A DNA stretch of 64,000 nt from Paraburkholderia aromaticivorans (GTDB lineage: Bacteria > Pseudomonadota > Gammaproteobacteria > Burkholderiales > Burkholderiaceae). This document shows positions 49,438-58,863 of the stretch, one piece after another; within the stretch, counting starts at the first letter, position 1, and every line of letters begins with the position of its first letter. Below the pieces are notes generated by a model. It saw nothing but the letters and a program-made list of their open reading frames with translations. It was not told the origin of the DNA and did no database searches. Location of the stretch: contig NZ_CP022989.1 of NCBI RefSeq assembly GCF_002278075.1, positions 186,001 through 250,000 on the forward strand, in the 5' to 3' direction. Made by a program: the position numbers and the translations under genes.

Positions 49438-49723
49438 GCAAAAGCTCCCCGTGCGCGAATTATTGTTTGTTCATTGAGCGACGCCCCGAGCCTGCTTCTG
49501 CCGCACCATTCATCCGGTCACGACGGCGCCTCTTACAAAGTTTTCAAATGTTACACCATCTTTCTTCATAGTTTTATGACGGTTTGTCGTAACGGCTGCC
49601 GGCTGGTGAGAGAGTCGCGGCTGTCGATTTGCGGTGACGCCGTTCGTCGTGAGGTAAACGGCCGGTCTGGCCGAAGTCGCGCCGCAGCGCGCCCCGCACC
49701 AGCAACCGATCAAGGTGACCACG

Positions 49724-50383
49724 ATGCCCCTGACGCTCTACGCCCACCCCTTCTCGTCTTACTGCCAGAAGGTCCTGACCGCGCTCTACGAAAACGGCAC
49801 GCCGTTCGAACTTCGCCTGCTGGCGCACGACGACCCGCAAGTCATGGCCGAATTCGCGGCGCTCTGGCCGATCAAGCGGTTTCCGCTGCTGGCCGACGGC
49901 GGCCGGACCGTGATGGAGTCGAGCATCATCATCGAATATCTGGGCCTCTATCATCCCGGGCCGGTGCCGCTCCTGCCGGCCGACGCCCGCGCCGCGCTCG
50001 AAGTGCGCAGCATGGACCGTTTCTTCGATAACTACATTTCGACGCCGCAGCAGAAGATCGTCTACGACAGCATGCGGCCGGAGGCGGAGCGAGACCCGCG
50101 GGCCGTCGCCGACGCGCGCGCCATGCTCGACACCGCTTACGGCTGGCTGGACGAGCTGATGGCCGAGCGCGAATGGGCCGCCGGGGACGCTTTCAGCCTC
50201 GCCGATTGCGGCGCCGCGCCGTTCCTCTTCTATGCCGACTGGACCCACGCCATCGGCCCGGCGTTTCCGCACGTGCTCGCTTACCGCAAGCGGCTGCTGG
50301 CGCGGCCGTCGTTTGCACGCGCGGTGGACGAAGCGCGCCCCTACCGCGCATTTTTCCCGCTCGGCGCGCCGGACCGGGATTGA
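49724..50383 (+). CDS. Glutathione S-transferase family protein
   Basis: A 219-aa protein. The N-terminal thioredoxin fold (LTLYAHPFSSYCQKVLTALY) contains Ser-Ser-Tyr-Cys at the active-site turn, and VMESSIIIEYL is the glutathione gamma-Glu contact (Glu-Ser). The helical C-terminal domain includes the N-capping FSLADCGAAPFLFY. ATG 49724 has AAGG eight bases upstream; GTG 49715 overlaps that site. It is followed by a LysR gene on the same strand after 137 bases. The substrate is unknown. Confidence 0.9.
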   Translation: MPLTLYAHPFSSYCQKVLTALYENGTPFELRLLAHDDPQVMAEFAALWPIKRFPLLADGGRTVMESSIIIEYLGLYHPGPVPLLPADARAALEVRSMDRFFDNYISTPQQKIVYDSMRPEAERDPRAVADARAMLDTAYGWLDELMAEREWAAGDAFSLADCGAAPFLFYADWTHAIGPAFPHVLAYRKRLLARPSFARAVDEARPYRAFFPLGAPDRD

Positions 50384-50520
50384 GTACGGCGGCGCTGCCG
50401 GGAGAACGGGAACAGGTGCGCTCACAAGGCCGCCCCTCTTGACCCTTTGCGACAACAATATTTCCAGCCTATACACTTCAGTTCGAAACCTACTTCCGGC
50501 AATCACTCATAAGGCAAAAC

Positions 50521-51438
50521 ATGGACCGTTTCGAAGCGATGGAGATATTTACGCGTGTGGTCGAGGCGAACAGCTTCACCAAAGTATCCGAGTCGCTCGA
50601 CCTGCCGCGCGCCAAAGTCAGCCGCACCATCCAGGCGCTGGAGGAGCATGTCGGCGTGCGTCTGTTGAACCGTTCGACACGCCAGGTCAGCGTCACCGAA
50701 GACGGCGCGCTGTTCTACGAACGATGCGTGCGCATCCTCGCCGAAGTCGCCGACGCCGAATCGTCGCTGTCGAACACACGCGAAAATCCGGCCGGCACGA
50801 TCCGCGTGGATACGTCCGGCACGCTCGCCCGCGCGCTGCTGCTGCCCGCGCTCGACGACTTCTACCGGCAATACCCCGAGATCGACGTGCGGCTCGGCCT
50901 CGCCGATCGCAACATCGATCTGATTCAGGATGGCGTGGACTGCGTGATCCGCATGGGCACGCCGGAAGAGTCGAGTCTCGTCGCACGTCGGATCGGCCAG
51001 GCGCGCATCGTCACCTGCGCGTCGCCGGCGTATCTGGAGAAATACGGCGAGCCGACCACGCTCGAAGAATTGAGCGAGCACCGCGCGGTCAACTACGTGT
51101 CTGCGCGCACCGGCAGAACGTTCCCGTTCGAATACCAGGTGGACGGCGAGATCGCCAAGGTGTCACTCAAGAGCGTACTCGCGGTGAACGACGGCTCGGT
51201 CTATATCGGCGCGGCCGCGCTCGGGCACGGCATCATTCAGCCGTCGCGCTTCATGGTCGCCGACCTGATCGCGCAAGGCGCGCTGAAGGAAATCCTCACC
51301 GGCTACACGAGCCCCGGCACGCCGCTCTCGGTGCTCTACGCGCATCGCCGCAATCTGAGTTCGCGGCTGCGTGCTTTCATCGAGTGGGTGACCGAACTGG
51401 CGCGCAACAATCCGGATCTGCGTATCGCGGACCAGTAA
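50521..51438 (+). CDS. LysR-family regulator (CrgA-like)
   Basis: A 305-aa protein. Helix-turn-helix in residues about 4-62 (FTRVVEANSFTKVSESLDLP, RAKVSRTIQALEEHVGVRLL). The effector domain from about 90 has the usual CrgA-like IDVRLGLADRNIDLIQDGVDC. It is probably a regulator of itself or of the preceding GST gene; no clear operator was found. AAGG lies eight bases before ATG 50521. It ends at a terminator shared with the convergent ABC operon. Confidence 0.9.
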   Translation: MDRFEAMEIFTRVVEANSFTKVSESLDLPRAKVSRTIQALEEHVGVRLLNRSTRQVSVTEDGALFYERCVRILAEVADAESSLSNTRENPAGTIRVDTSGTLARALLLPALDDFYRQYPEIDVRLGLADRNIDLIQDGVDCVIRMGTPEESSLVARRIGQARIVTCASPAYLEKYGEPTTLEELSEHRAVNYVSARTGRTFPFEYQVDGEIAKVSLKSVLAVNDGSVYIGAAALGHGIIQPSRFMVADLIAQGALKEILTGYTSPGTPLSVLYAHRRNLSSRLRAFIEWVTELARNNPDLRIADQ

Positions 51439-51455
51439 GCCGAGGCCGTAAAACG

Positions 51456-51491
51456 AAAAGCCCCGTGCGCTTTGCAACGCAAGGGGCTTTC
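51456..51491. terminator. Bidirectional terminator between LysR and the ABC transporter operon
   Basis: AAAGCCCC (51457-51464) pairs with GGGGCTTT (51483-51490), with A-rich sequence on the left and T-rich on the right. It serves LysR on plus and the sugar ABC operon on minus. Confidence 0.75.
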
Positions 51492-51515
51492 TTAAACCCG
51501 ATTCAAACTTCGCGA

Positions 51516-52631
51516 TCAGGCAATCCGCTCTTCGTTCGACGGATCGAACAGCACCGCCTTCGAGGTATCGAACAACAGCGTCGTGTTCGTCAGCGGCTGC
51601 GGGTTCGAAGCCGGGTGCACGCGGCTCACGATGCGCTTGCCGTTGACCTGCGCGAACACCAGCGTGTCCGGACCGGTCGGCTCGATCACGTCGACCTTCA
51701 CTTCGATCGGCTGCAACTTCGCGTTGTCGCCATGCGCGCCACGCGCGTCGGTGATGCGCTCCGGACGCAGGCCGAGGATCACATCGCGGCCGACGTGCGA
51801 CTTCACCTTCGCCGAGTCGAACGGCAGGTTCAGCGCCGTGCGCGCGACACCCGTATCCAGTTCGAGCGCCACGCCCGCGCCCTGCTCGACCAGCTTGCCC
51901 TGGATGAAGTTCATCGGCGGTGCGCCGATGAAGCCCGCCACGAACAGGTTCGACGGCGAGTCGTAGATTTCCTGCGGCGCGCCGAACTGCTGCACGATGC
52001 CGTCTTTCATCACCGCGATGCGGTCGCCGAGCGTCATGGCTTCGATCTGATCGTGCGTCACGTAGACGATCGTCGTGCCGAGGCGTTGATGCAGCAGCTT
52101 GATTTCCGAACGCATCTCGATACGCAGTTTCGCGTCGAGGTTCGACAGCGGTTCGTCGAACAGGAACATGACCGGGTCGCGCGCCAACGCACGCCCCATC
52201 GCCACGCGCTGGCGCTGGCCGCCGGACAGCTGACCCGGCTTGCGGTCGAGCAGGTGCGTGATCTGCAGCGTGTTCGACACGCGGTCGACGATCTGCGCCT
52301 GCTCCTGCTTCGGCACCTTGCGGATATTCAGGCCGAACGAGATGTTCTCGCGCACCGTCATGGACGGATACAGCGCGTACGACTGGAACACCATCGCGAT
52401 ATCGCGATCTTTCGGCGACAGGTTGTTCACCGTCTTGCCGTCGATCTGGATCTCGCCCTTGGTCACGGTTTCGAGGCCGGCAATCATGTTGAGCAGCGTC
52501 GACTTCCCGCAGCCCGAACCGCCGACGAGAATCAGGAACTGGCCGTCTTCGATGTCGATATTGACACCCTTCAGGACCGGCACCCCGTTCGGGTAAGTCT
52601 TGTACACGTCACGGATGGAAAGGCTTGCCAT
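51516..52631 (-). CDS. Sugar ABC transporter ATPase (UgpC/MalK type)
   Basis: A 371-aa CUT1 ATPase. Walker A is GGSGCGKST (37-45), the Q-loop is FQSYALYP, the signature is LSGGQRQR, Walker B is VMFLFDEPLSNLDAKLR, and the switch is THDQIEAMTLGDR. The C-terminal third is the OB-fold regulatory domain (ILGLRPERITDA). It energises the two permeases encoded just upstream. The context with glucokinase and zwf points to glucose, as in the gts systems of Pseudomonas. A 10-bp hairpin (52681-52710) lies in the 103-base gap before it. Confidence 0.93.
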   Translation of the reverse strand: MASLSIRDVYKTYPNGVPVLKGVNIDIEDGQFLILVGGSGCGKSTLLNMIAGLETVTKGEIQIDGKTVNNLSPKDRDIAMVFQSYALYPSMTVRENISFGLNIRKVPKQEQAQIVDRVSNTLQITHLLDRKPGQLSGGQRQRVAMGRALARDPVMFLFDEPLSNLDAKLRIEMRSEIKLLHQRLGTTIVYVTHDQIEAMTLGDRIAVMKDGIVQQFGAPQEIYDSPSNLFVAGFIGAPPMNFIQGKLVEQGAGVALELDTGVARTALNLPFDSAKVKSHVGRDVILGLRPERITDARGAHGDNAKLQPIEVKVDVIEPTGPDTLVFAQVNGKRIVSRVHPASNPQPLTNTTLLFDTSKAVLFDPSNEERIA

Positions 52632-52680
52632 GCTGTGAATCCTCTTGTCTCTGGTACTGCTTGAAAACGTCTTCGGGTGA

Positions 52681-52710
52681 CGGCGGCTTCGAATCGAACA
52701 GAAGCCGCCG
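52681..52710 (-). other. Intercistronic hairpin between permease and ATPase genes
   Basis: Perfect 10-bp stem (52681-52690 with 52701-52710) and a 10-base loop, no T-run. Possible mRNA stabiliser or processing site. Confidence 0.7.
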
Positions 52711-52734
52711 CGCTCGGATGGTTGAGCCTGGCGT

Positions 52735-53592
52735 CTAGCCCTTCACTGCGCCTGCCGTCAGGCCGCGCACGAAATAGCGTCCGGCGATGATGTACACCAG
52801 CAGCGTGGGCAGTGCGGCGATGATCGCGCCGGCCATGTCCACGTTGTATTCCTTCACGCCGGTCGAGGTATTCACGAGGTTGTTCAGCGCCACCGTGATC
52901 GGCATGGAATCGACACCGGAGAACACGATACCGAACAGGAAGTCATTCCAGATCTGCGTGAATTGCCAGATCAGGCACACCATGAAAATCGGCAGCGAGA
53001 CCGGCAGCAGAATCTTCGTGAAGATCGTGAAAAAACCCGCGCCGTCGATGCGCGCCGCCTTCACGAGCTCAGCCGGAATGCTGACGTAGAAGTTGCGGAA
53101 GAACATCGTGGTGAAGGCGATACCGTAGATCACGTGCACCACCACCAGGCCGGTGGTCGTGTTCGACAGGCCGAGAAAGCCTTCGAAACGCGCCATCGGC
53201 AACAGGATCGCCTGGAACGGAATGAAGCAGCCGACCAGCAGCATCGTGAAGATCGGATCGGCGCCACGGAAACGCCAGTGCGTGAGCACATAACCGTTGA
53301 ACGCGCCGACGATCGACGAGATCAGCACGGCGGGAATCACCATCCGCACCGAGTTCATGAAGAACGGCTGCATGCCGTCGCAACGCACGCCCGTGCAGGC
53401 GCCGCTCCATGCCTTGATCCACGGCTCGACGGTCCAGTGCGTGGGCGGCGTGAGCAGGTTGCCGGTGCGCAGCTGATCGATGTCCTTGAACGACGTGGAC
53501 AGCATCACGTACAGCGGGAACAGGAAGTACAGGGCAAACAGTATCAAGGCCGCGTAAATGACGGCACGGCTGATCGTCATCTTAGGCTGCAT
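52735..53592 (-). CDS. Sugar ABC transporter permease (CUT1, MalG-like)
   Basis: A 285-aa inner-membrane protein with six predicted helices. The EAA loop that docks the ATPase reads IPAELVKAARIDGAGFFTIFTKILLP (split by position, about residues 190-215). It is the second permease of the importer; its ATG overlaps the end of the first permease gene by 11 bases, so translation is coupled. The extracytoplasmic insert with two Cys (GACTGVRCDG) near residue 68 is a feature of the glucose/mannose subgroup in my reading, but not proven. Confidence 0.9.
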   Translation of the reverse strand: MQPKMTISRAVIYAALILFALYFLFPLYVMLSTSFKDIDQLRTGNLLTPPTHWTVEPWIKAWSGACTGVRCDGMQPFFMNSVRMVIPAVLISSIVGAFNGYVLTHWRFRGADPIFTMLLVGCFIPFQAILLPMARFEGFLGLSNTTTGLVVVHVIYGIAFTTMFFRNFYVSIPAELVKAARIDGAGFFTIFTKILLPVSLPIFMVCLIWQFTQIWNDFLFGIVFSGVDSMPITVALNNLVNTSTGVKEYNVDMAGAIIAALPTLLVYIIAGRYFVRGLTAGAVKG

Positions 53593-54520
53593 TGCGGGTG
53601 CTCCTCGATTCCAGATACATGAGCGGCACGAGCACGGCTACGACGGTGGCGAGCATCATCATCGACGATGCCGCGCCGACGCCCAGCTGCCCGCGATTGA
53701 ACGAAAACGTGTACATGAAAATGGCCGGCAGCGACGAAGACGTGCCAGGACCGCCCGCGGTCAACGCGACCACCAGGTCGAAGGTCTTGATCGTGATGTG
53801 GCAGAGAATCAGCAGCACGGAGAAGAACACCGGGCGCATGCTCGGAATCACGATCTTGCGGTAGATGGTGGGCAGATTCGCGCCGTCCATCTGCGCGGCC
53901 TTGAAGATTTCACCGTCGACACCGCGCAGGCCCGCGAGGAACAGCGCCATCACGAAGCCGGTGGATTGCCACACGGCCGCGATCACGACGCAGAAAATCG
54001 CCTTGTCCGGGTCGCCCAGCCAGCTGAACGAGAAGCTCGTCCAGCCCCAGTCGTGAAACACCTTCTCGAGGCCGATGCTCGGCGTCATGATCCATTGCCA
54101 CGCCGTACCCGTCACGATGAACGACAGCGCCATCGGATAGAGGAACACGGCGCGCAGCGCGCCTTCATTGCGGATCTGCTGATCGAGCAGGATCGCGAGA
54201 AAGAGACCCAGACCGATACAGATACCGATGAACGGGATGCCGAACCAGCCGAGGTTCGCAGCCGACGTCCAGAACACGTCGTTATCGAACAGTTCGCGAT
54301 AACGATCGAGACCGACAAATTCATAACGAGGCATCAGTCGCGAATTGGACAGCGACAGATAGCCGGTAATGGCGATGAAGCCATACACGAAGATCAGGCT
54401 GATCACGACGCTGGGTGCGAGCACCAGCTTCGGAATCCAGCGATCGGCAAGGGCCGCCATGGGCGACGCGCGGCGGGTGGCGTTGGCCGTTTTCCCGTTT
54501 CCGCTGATAGAAGCAGTCAC
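53582..54520 (-). CDS. Sugar ABC transporter permease (CUT1, MalF-like)
   Basis: A 312-aa protein with six helices after a cytoplasmic N-terminal tail. The EAA loop is VDGEIFKAAQMDGANLPTIY. The start is GTG 54520, with AGGAG eight bases upstream; longer open frame to 54670 has no ribosome site and would read through an intercistronic hairpin. It is paired with the MalG-like permease. A 201-base gap with a hairpin separates it from the binding-protein gene. Confidence 0.9.
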   Translation of the reverse strand: MTASISGNGKTANATRRASPMAALADRWIPKLVLAPSVVISLIFVYGFIAITGYLSLSNSRLMPRYEFVGLDRYRELFDNDVFWTSAANLGWFGIPFIGICIGLGLFLAILLDQQIRNEGALRAVFLYPMALSFIVTGTAWQWIMTPSIGLEKVFHDWGWTSFSFSWLGDPDKAIFCVVIAAVWQSTGFVMALFLAGLRGVDGEIFKAAQMDGANLPTIYRKIVIPSMRPVFFSVLLILCHITIKTFDLVVALTAGGPGTSSSLPAIFMYTFSFNRGQLGVGAASSMMMLATVVAVLVPLMYLESRSTRNAA

Positions 54521-54669
54521 TACTCGACTCCTGCTGAAACTGTGCCGCCGGGACATTCGCGCCTGCAAGGCGCGAAGCCGCAACGGCATAGGTGTGACTC
54601 CATGAAACCAGGGTGAAGCCGCCTGCCGATGCAAGGCATGCAACCCCTGCAACGGCGACGTGAAGGGCA

Positions 54670-54700
54670 CGCCCGGCGCCCGTTGCTGAACCGCCGGGCG
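54670..54700 (-). other. Intercistronic hairpin after the binding-protein gene
   Basis: CGCCCGGCG (54670-54678) pairs perfectly with CGCCGGGCG (54692-54700), 13-base loop, no T-run. In other binding-protein operons such hairpins let more binding protein than permease be made. Confidence 0.7.
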
Positions 54701-54721
54701 CGCCGCTTCGCGTGACGCGAC

Positions 54722-55969
54722 TTACTTGGTCTTCGCTGCCTTCGCGAGCGCGGCGACCGCGCTCTTCGAATCCTGCTGCGAGTTCATGAACTTCGTGACC
54801 ACGTCGGAGATCGCGCCGGCTGCTGCATCCGGTTGCGCCATGCCGTGTGCCAGCGAAGGCACGTAGCCGCCCGCCTTGATCGCCACCTGTTCATCCGCGT
54901 ACGACTTCTTCGCGCAGTCGTCGAACTTGGCCATCGACACGCCCAGGCGAACCGGGATGGAACCCTTGTTCAGGCTGAACTGTTCCTGGAAGTCCGGCGA
55001 CATGATCGTCTTGGCCAGCGCGAGCTGACCCGGCGTGGCCGCCTTCGCGCCCTTCTGCTGGAAGAACACGAACGAGTCGACGTTGAACGTGTACGACTTT
55101 TCCGTGCCCGGCACCGCGGCGCAGATGTAGTCCGAGCCCGACTTCTTGCCGGCGTTGGCGAATTCGCCCTTCGCCCAGTCGCCCATGAACTGCATGCCGG
55201 CCTTGCCGTTGATGACCATGGCCGTTGCCAGGTTCCAGTCACGGCCCGTGCGGCCCGCGTCGAAGTAACCCTGAATCTTGCGGACCGTGTCGAACACGCC
55301 GACCATCTTGTCCGAAGTCAGCGTCTTTTCGTCGAGGTCGACCAGCGCCTTCTTGTAGAAGTCCGCGCCTTGCGACAGCACGACGTCTTCCCACAGCGTC
55401 AGGTCTTGCCACGGCTGGCCGCCCATCGCGATCGGCTGGATGCCCGCGGCCTTCATCTTGTCGGCCACCGCGAAGAACTCAGGCCACGTGGTCGGCGCCT
55501 TGCCGCCTGCCTTGTCCAGCGCTGCCTTGTTGATGTACAGCCAGTTCACGCGGTGCACCGAGAACGGCGCGGCGACATAGTGGCCGTCCGCGTGCATGAT
55601 CTTGTCGATTTCCGGCGGCAGGTTCTTCTTCCAGTCGCCCGCGACGGAGTCGATCGGCACCAGCACGCCTTGCTGCGCCCAGTCCTGGATCAGCGGACCC
55701 TTGATCTGCGCGGCGCTCGGCGCATTGCCCGAGATCACCTGCGTCTTGAGTGCCGTCATGGCAGCCGCGCCGGCGCCACCCGCAACCGCAAAGTCCTTCC
55801 ACGTGTAACCCTGCTTCGTCATGTCGTCCTTGAGGACGCCGACGGCTTTCGATTCACCGCCCGAAGTCCACCAGTGCAACACTTCGACCGACTCGGCAGC
55901 CTGCACGGCCGAGACGCCACACATCAGACCTGCGGCGCACAAAGCGCCCATGATCGCGCGAAATTTCAT
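54722..55969 (-). CDS. Sugar ABC transporter substrate-binding protein (glucose type)
   Basis: A 415-aa periplasmic protein. The signal peptide is MKFRAIMGALCAAGLMCGVS plus AVQA, with cleavage about residue 24. The mature N-terminus SVEVLHWWTSGGESKAV is characteristic of the glucose/mannose GtsA-like binding proteins of family 1. Aromatic-rich pocket segments include NWLYINKAALDKAG and MGGQPWQDLTLWEDVV. It is the first gene of the four-gene importer, with GGAGGAGA nine bases before ATG 55969. The divergent zwf-pgl-glk genes support glucose as ligand. Confidence 0.93.
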   Translation of the reverse strand: MKFRAIMGALCAAGLMCGVSAVQAAESVEVLHWWTSGGESKAVGVLKDDMTKQGYTWKDFAVAGGAGAAAMTALKTQVISGNAPSAAQIKGPLIQDWAQQGVLVPIDSVAGDWKKNLPPEIDKIMHADGHYVAAPFSVHRVNWLYINKAALDKAGGKAPTTWPEFFAVADKMKAAGIQPIAMGGQPWQDLTLWEDVVLSQGADFYKKALVDLDEKTLTSDKMVGVFDTVRKIQGYFDAGRTGRDWNLATAMVINGKAGMQFMGDWAKGEFANAGKKSGSDYICAAVPGTEKSYTFNVDSFVFFQQKGAKAATPGQLALAKTIMSPDFQEQFSLNKGSIPVRLGVSMAKFDDCAKKSYADEQVAIKAGGYVPSLAHGMAQPDAAAGAISDVVTKFMNSQQDSKSAVAALAKAAKTK

Positions 55970-56511
55970 TGCTTATCTCCTCCAGACACCTGAACAAAAA
56001 ACAAATGGCCCCTGATGTCGCCAGGGTGCTGTGGTTGGTTCAAACAGGCAAAACACTGGGCGATCGAGCACGGTCGGGCGCATGCGCGAGGCATGTGCCG
56101 GCGGACCGATGTCCGGCCGCTGGAAGCTCAAGAGATGAGTGGTTCGGGATGCAACTGACTGTCTCCTCTTTTGATTTTTGCCTGCCCGCGTCGCGCGCGG
56201 CAGACTCGAGGTGCCTTGCACGTCAACCTGGCCGACCATTACGGAAAGCCGCTCAACTGCCCGGCTTTCCACAAGGGCCGCAGGGCGTGCTGGCGCGTAC
56301 CGACACGCAATGTCCGTTAACATGCAGGGGACGCCTGCCGATTCGGGAAAACGCGCATCTGGACTTGCAGTGCACGCTTTTTTCATCGAATTAGCGTTAC
56401 CTCTTGATTTGGATTGTAGTTAAACTACAATTCAGTGTCAAAAAAAATTTTATCGGACTACGGTCGCTCAACTGTTCAACTTCGGCGGCCCCAGGACATC
56501 GACGGAGACTC
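55970..56511. other. Divergent control region between the sugar importer and zwf
   Basis: About 540 bases. The right end carries the zwf promoter with the HexR-type palindrome (56404-56431). No second copy of the palindrome was found near the importer start, and no gene is believed in the rest. Confidence 0.5.
56404..56431 (+). promoter_or_regulatory. zwf promoter overlapped by a HexR-type operator
   Basis: -35 TTGATT (56404-56409), 16-base spacer, -10 TACAAT (56426-56431). The near-perfect palindrome ATTGTAGTTAAACTACAAT (56413-56431) covers the spacer and -10. Its core TGTAGTTAAACTACA (56415-56429) equals the known HexR site pattern of gamma-proteobacteria (TGTARTWWWACTACA). The RpiR-type regulator encoded three genes downstream is the natural ligand, and binding would block RNA polymerase. 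Confidence 0.8.
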
Positions 56512-57975
56512 ATGCAAACCGATTCAAGTTTCACCTTCGTTCTCTTCGGCGGAACCGGCGATCTGTCGATGCGCAAGATCCTGCCGGCACTGTTTGAAGC
56601 ACACCGTGCAGGCGGCATGCTGGCCGACAGTGGCAAGATCGTGGCGGTGGCCCGGCACGCGGCGGATCGCGGCGAATACCTGCAGTGGGTCAACGAGCAC
56701 GTCAAGCCGCACGTGTCGAAGAAAGGTTTGGACGAAACGGCATGGGCGAGCTTCCTGGAGCGCATCGAGTTCGTGAATATCGACCTCGGCAAAGCGGAAG
56801 ACTTCGTGCACTTGCGCGACGCCGTCAAGGACCTGCCCGGCATTCGCGTGTTCTATCTGGCTACGGGCCCGTCGCTGTTCGTGCCGATCTGCCACGCGCT
56901 CGCGTCGGTGGGATTGAACGAAAACGCCCGCATCGTGCTGGAAAAGCCGCTCGGCTACGACCTCAAATCGTCCAATGCAATTAATGATGCAGTCGGCGAA
57001 ATCTTCGCCGAAGAACAGATCTATCGCATCGACCACTACCTCGGTAAAGAGCCGGTGCAGAACCTGCTGGCGCTGCGCTTCGGCAATGCGCTGTTCGAGC
57101 CGCTGTGGCGCCGCGAGTGGGTCGAGAGCATCCAGATCACGATCGCCGAAGAGCTCGGCGTGGAAGCGCGCGGCGACTTCTACGACAACACCGGCGCGTT
57201 GCGCGACATGGTGCAGAACCATTTGCTGCAACTGCTCTCCATCGTCGCGATGGAGCCGCCCCACTCCATGGATTCGGATTCGGTGCGTGATGAAAAGCTG
57301 CGCGTGCTGCGCGCTTTGAAGCCCATCGATCCGCGCGATATCGGCAAGGTGGCCGTGCGCGGCCAGTATCATTCGGGCGTGATCCGCGGCACCTCGGTGC
57401 CGGCGTATGCAACGGAGTCCGGCGTCCGGCCGGACAGCACGACCGAAACTTTCGTCGCGCTGAAGGTCGAGATCGAAAACTGGCGCTGGGCCGGCGTGCC
57501 GTTTTTCCTGCGCACCGGTAAGCGCCTCGCCGATCGCGTCGCCGAGATCGTGGTGAATTTTCGTGCAGTGCCGCATTCGGCGCTCGGCGCCTCCGCATTG
57601 CGCGCCGGTGCGAACCGCCTCGTGATCCGCCTGCAGCCGAACGAAACCATTCGCCTCTACTGTCTCGCGAAGCAGCCCGGCGAAGGCATGAACCTCGCCA
57701 GCGTCCACCTCGACCTCGCGTTCGACCAGTTCTTCCGCGAAGGACAGATGGAGGCCTATCAGCGTCTGCTGCTCGACGTCATCAACGGCCGCCTCGCGTT
57801 GTTTGTGCGACGCGACGAGCAGGAAGCCGCATGGCGCTGGGTCGAACCGATCCTGAACGAATGGAAGGCGTCGAATAAGCCGCCCAAGCCGTACGCAGCG
57901 GGCACGTGGGGACCGGCCGCATCGAGCGCGATGCTGGCGCAGCATGGCACCTGCTGGCTCGAAGAAGAGAATTGA
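56512..57975 (+). CDS. zwf: Glucose-6-phosphate 1-dehydrogenase
   Basis: A 487-aa enzyme that oxidises glucose-6-phosphate to 6-phosphogluconolactone with NADP. The nucleotide loop is FGGTGDLSMRK (12-22), the active-site signature is RIDHYLGKEPVQN (about 171-183), and LRTGKRL occurs in the C-terminal half. GGAGA lies five bases before ATG 56512, which decides the start. It is first in zwf-pgl-glk/rpiR and is controlled by the operator-promoter upstream. Confidence 0.97.
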   Translation: MQTDSSFTFVLFGGTGDLSMRKILPALFEAHRAGGMLADSGKIVAVARHAADRGEYLQWVNEHVKPHVSKKGLDETAWASFLERIEFVNIDLGKAEDFVHLRDAVKDLPGIRVFYLATGPSLFVPICHALASVGLNENARIVLEKPLGYDLKSSNAINDAVGEIFAEEQIYRIDHYLGKEPVQNLLALRFGNALFEPLWRREWVESIQITIAEELGVEARGDFYDNTGALRDMVQNHLLQLLSIVAMEPPHSMDSDSVRDEKLRVLRALKPIDPRDIGKVAVRGQYHSGVIRGTSVPAYATESGVRPDSTTETFVALKVEIENWRWAGVPFFLRTGKRLADRVAEIVVNFRAVPHSALGASALRAGANRLVIRLQPNETIRLYCLAKQPGEGMNLASVHLDLAFDQFFREGQMEAYQRLLLDVINGRLALFVRRDEQEAAWRWVEPILNEWKASNKPPKPYAAGTWGPAASSAMLAQHGTCWLEEEN

Positions 57976-57980
57976 ATCAC

Positions 57981-58018
57981 GGCGGCGCGTCGTATTCCAC
58001 GGAACATGACGCGCCGCC
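57981..58018 (+). other. Intercistronic hairpin between zwf and pgl
   Basis: GGCGGCGCGTC (57981-57991) pairs perfectly with GACGCGCCGCC (58008-58018), with a 16-base loop that has its own TTCC/GGAA pairing. No T-run. It begins six bases after the zwf stop. Confidence 0.75.
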
Positions 58019-58155
58019 CATAAGACCCACCGACGAACTGAACGGAATGGCGCCGGTATCACGAGGGCGCCTGCAGGTCATCCGCCTCGCAGGCATCGCG
58101 TGAAAGCAGTACGGCACATTCCGCAGATCCAACAAGAAAGCAGCACGGAGGAGAA

Positions 58156-58863
58156 GTGATCGAGCTTCACGCTTTCGACGATCAACGCGCCCAATCCGAC
58201 GCGTTGGCGAAAGCGGTTGGCGACGCGTTACATGCGTCGCTCGCCGCACAGGCCGCGGGGTCCACCACCGGCGCGCGCCCCGCAATGCTTGCAGTGTCCG
58301 GCGGCAGCAGTCCGCGCCCGTTCCTGCAGACGTTGTCCACGCAAACCTTCGACTGGGCGCGCATTGCCGTGACACTGGTCGACGACCGCTGGGTGCCGGA
58401 GACGGACAGCGCGAGCAACTCGCAACTGGTGCACGCCACGCTGTTGCAGAACGCCGCGAAGCACGCCACCTTCTGGCCGCTCGCGGACACCACGCAAGAT
58501 CTGAACGCGCATGTCGCCGCGCTGAATGCCGACCCGCGCTTTAGCCACGCGCCGGACGTCGCGATACTCGGCATGGGCGAAGACGGCCACACCGCGTCGA
58601 TCTTTGCCGATGCACCCGAATGGGACCATGCGATCACCACGACCGAACGCTTCGTCGCCGTGCACCCTGGCAGCGCGCCGCATGCGCGCGTCAGCTGGTC
58701 GCTATCCGCGTTGAAGGAAGTAAAGCATCTGTTCCTGCTGATCGCCGGACCGCGCAAAATGGACGTGCTGAATGCCGCCACCGCTGCGCTACAAAAAAAT
58801 GCCATCTCACAGTTGGCAAACGACAAGGGAGTGAGACTCGATGTCTACTGGTGTGCAAACTAA
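58156..58863 (+). CDS. pgl: 6-phosphogluconolactonase
   Basis: A 235-aa enzyme that hydrolyses 6-phosphogluconolactone. Signatures are [14 protein letters not shown] (phosphate site), [17 protein letters not shown] and [14 protein letters not shown]. Start GTG 58156 with GGAGGAGA immediately before it. It follows zwf by 180 bases, including a strong hairpin, and overlaps the glucokinase fusion by 23 bases, so the last two genes are translationally coupled. Confidence 0.95.
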   Translation: MIELHAFDDQRAQSDALAKAVGDALHASLAAQAAGSTTGARPAMLAVSGGSSPRPFLQTLSTQTFDWARIAVTLVDDRWVPETDSASNSQLVHATLLQNAAKHATFWPLADTTQDLNAHVAALNADPRFSHAPDVAILGMGEDGHTASIFADAPEWDHAITTTERFVAVHPGSAPHARVSWSLSALKEVKHLFLLIAGPRKMDVLNAATAALQKNAISQLANDKGVRLDVYWCAN

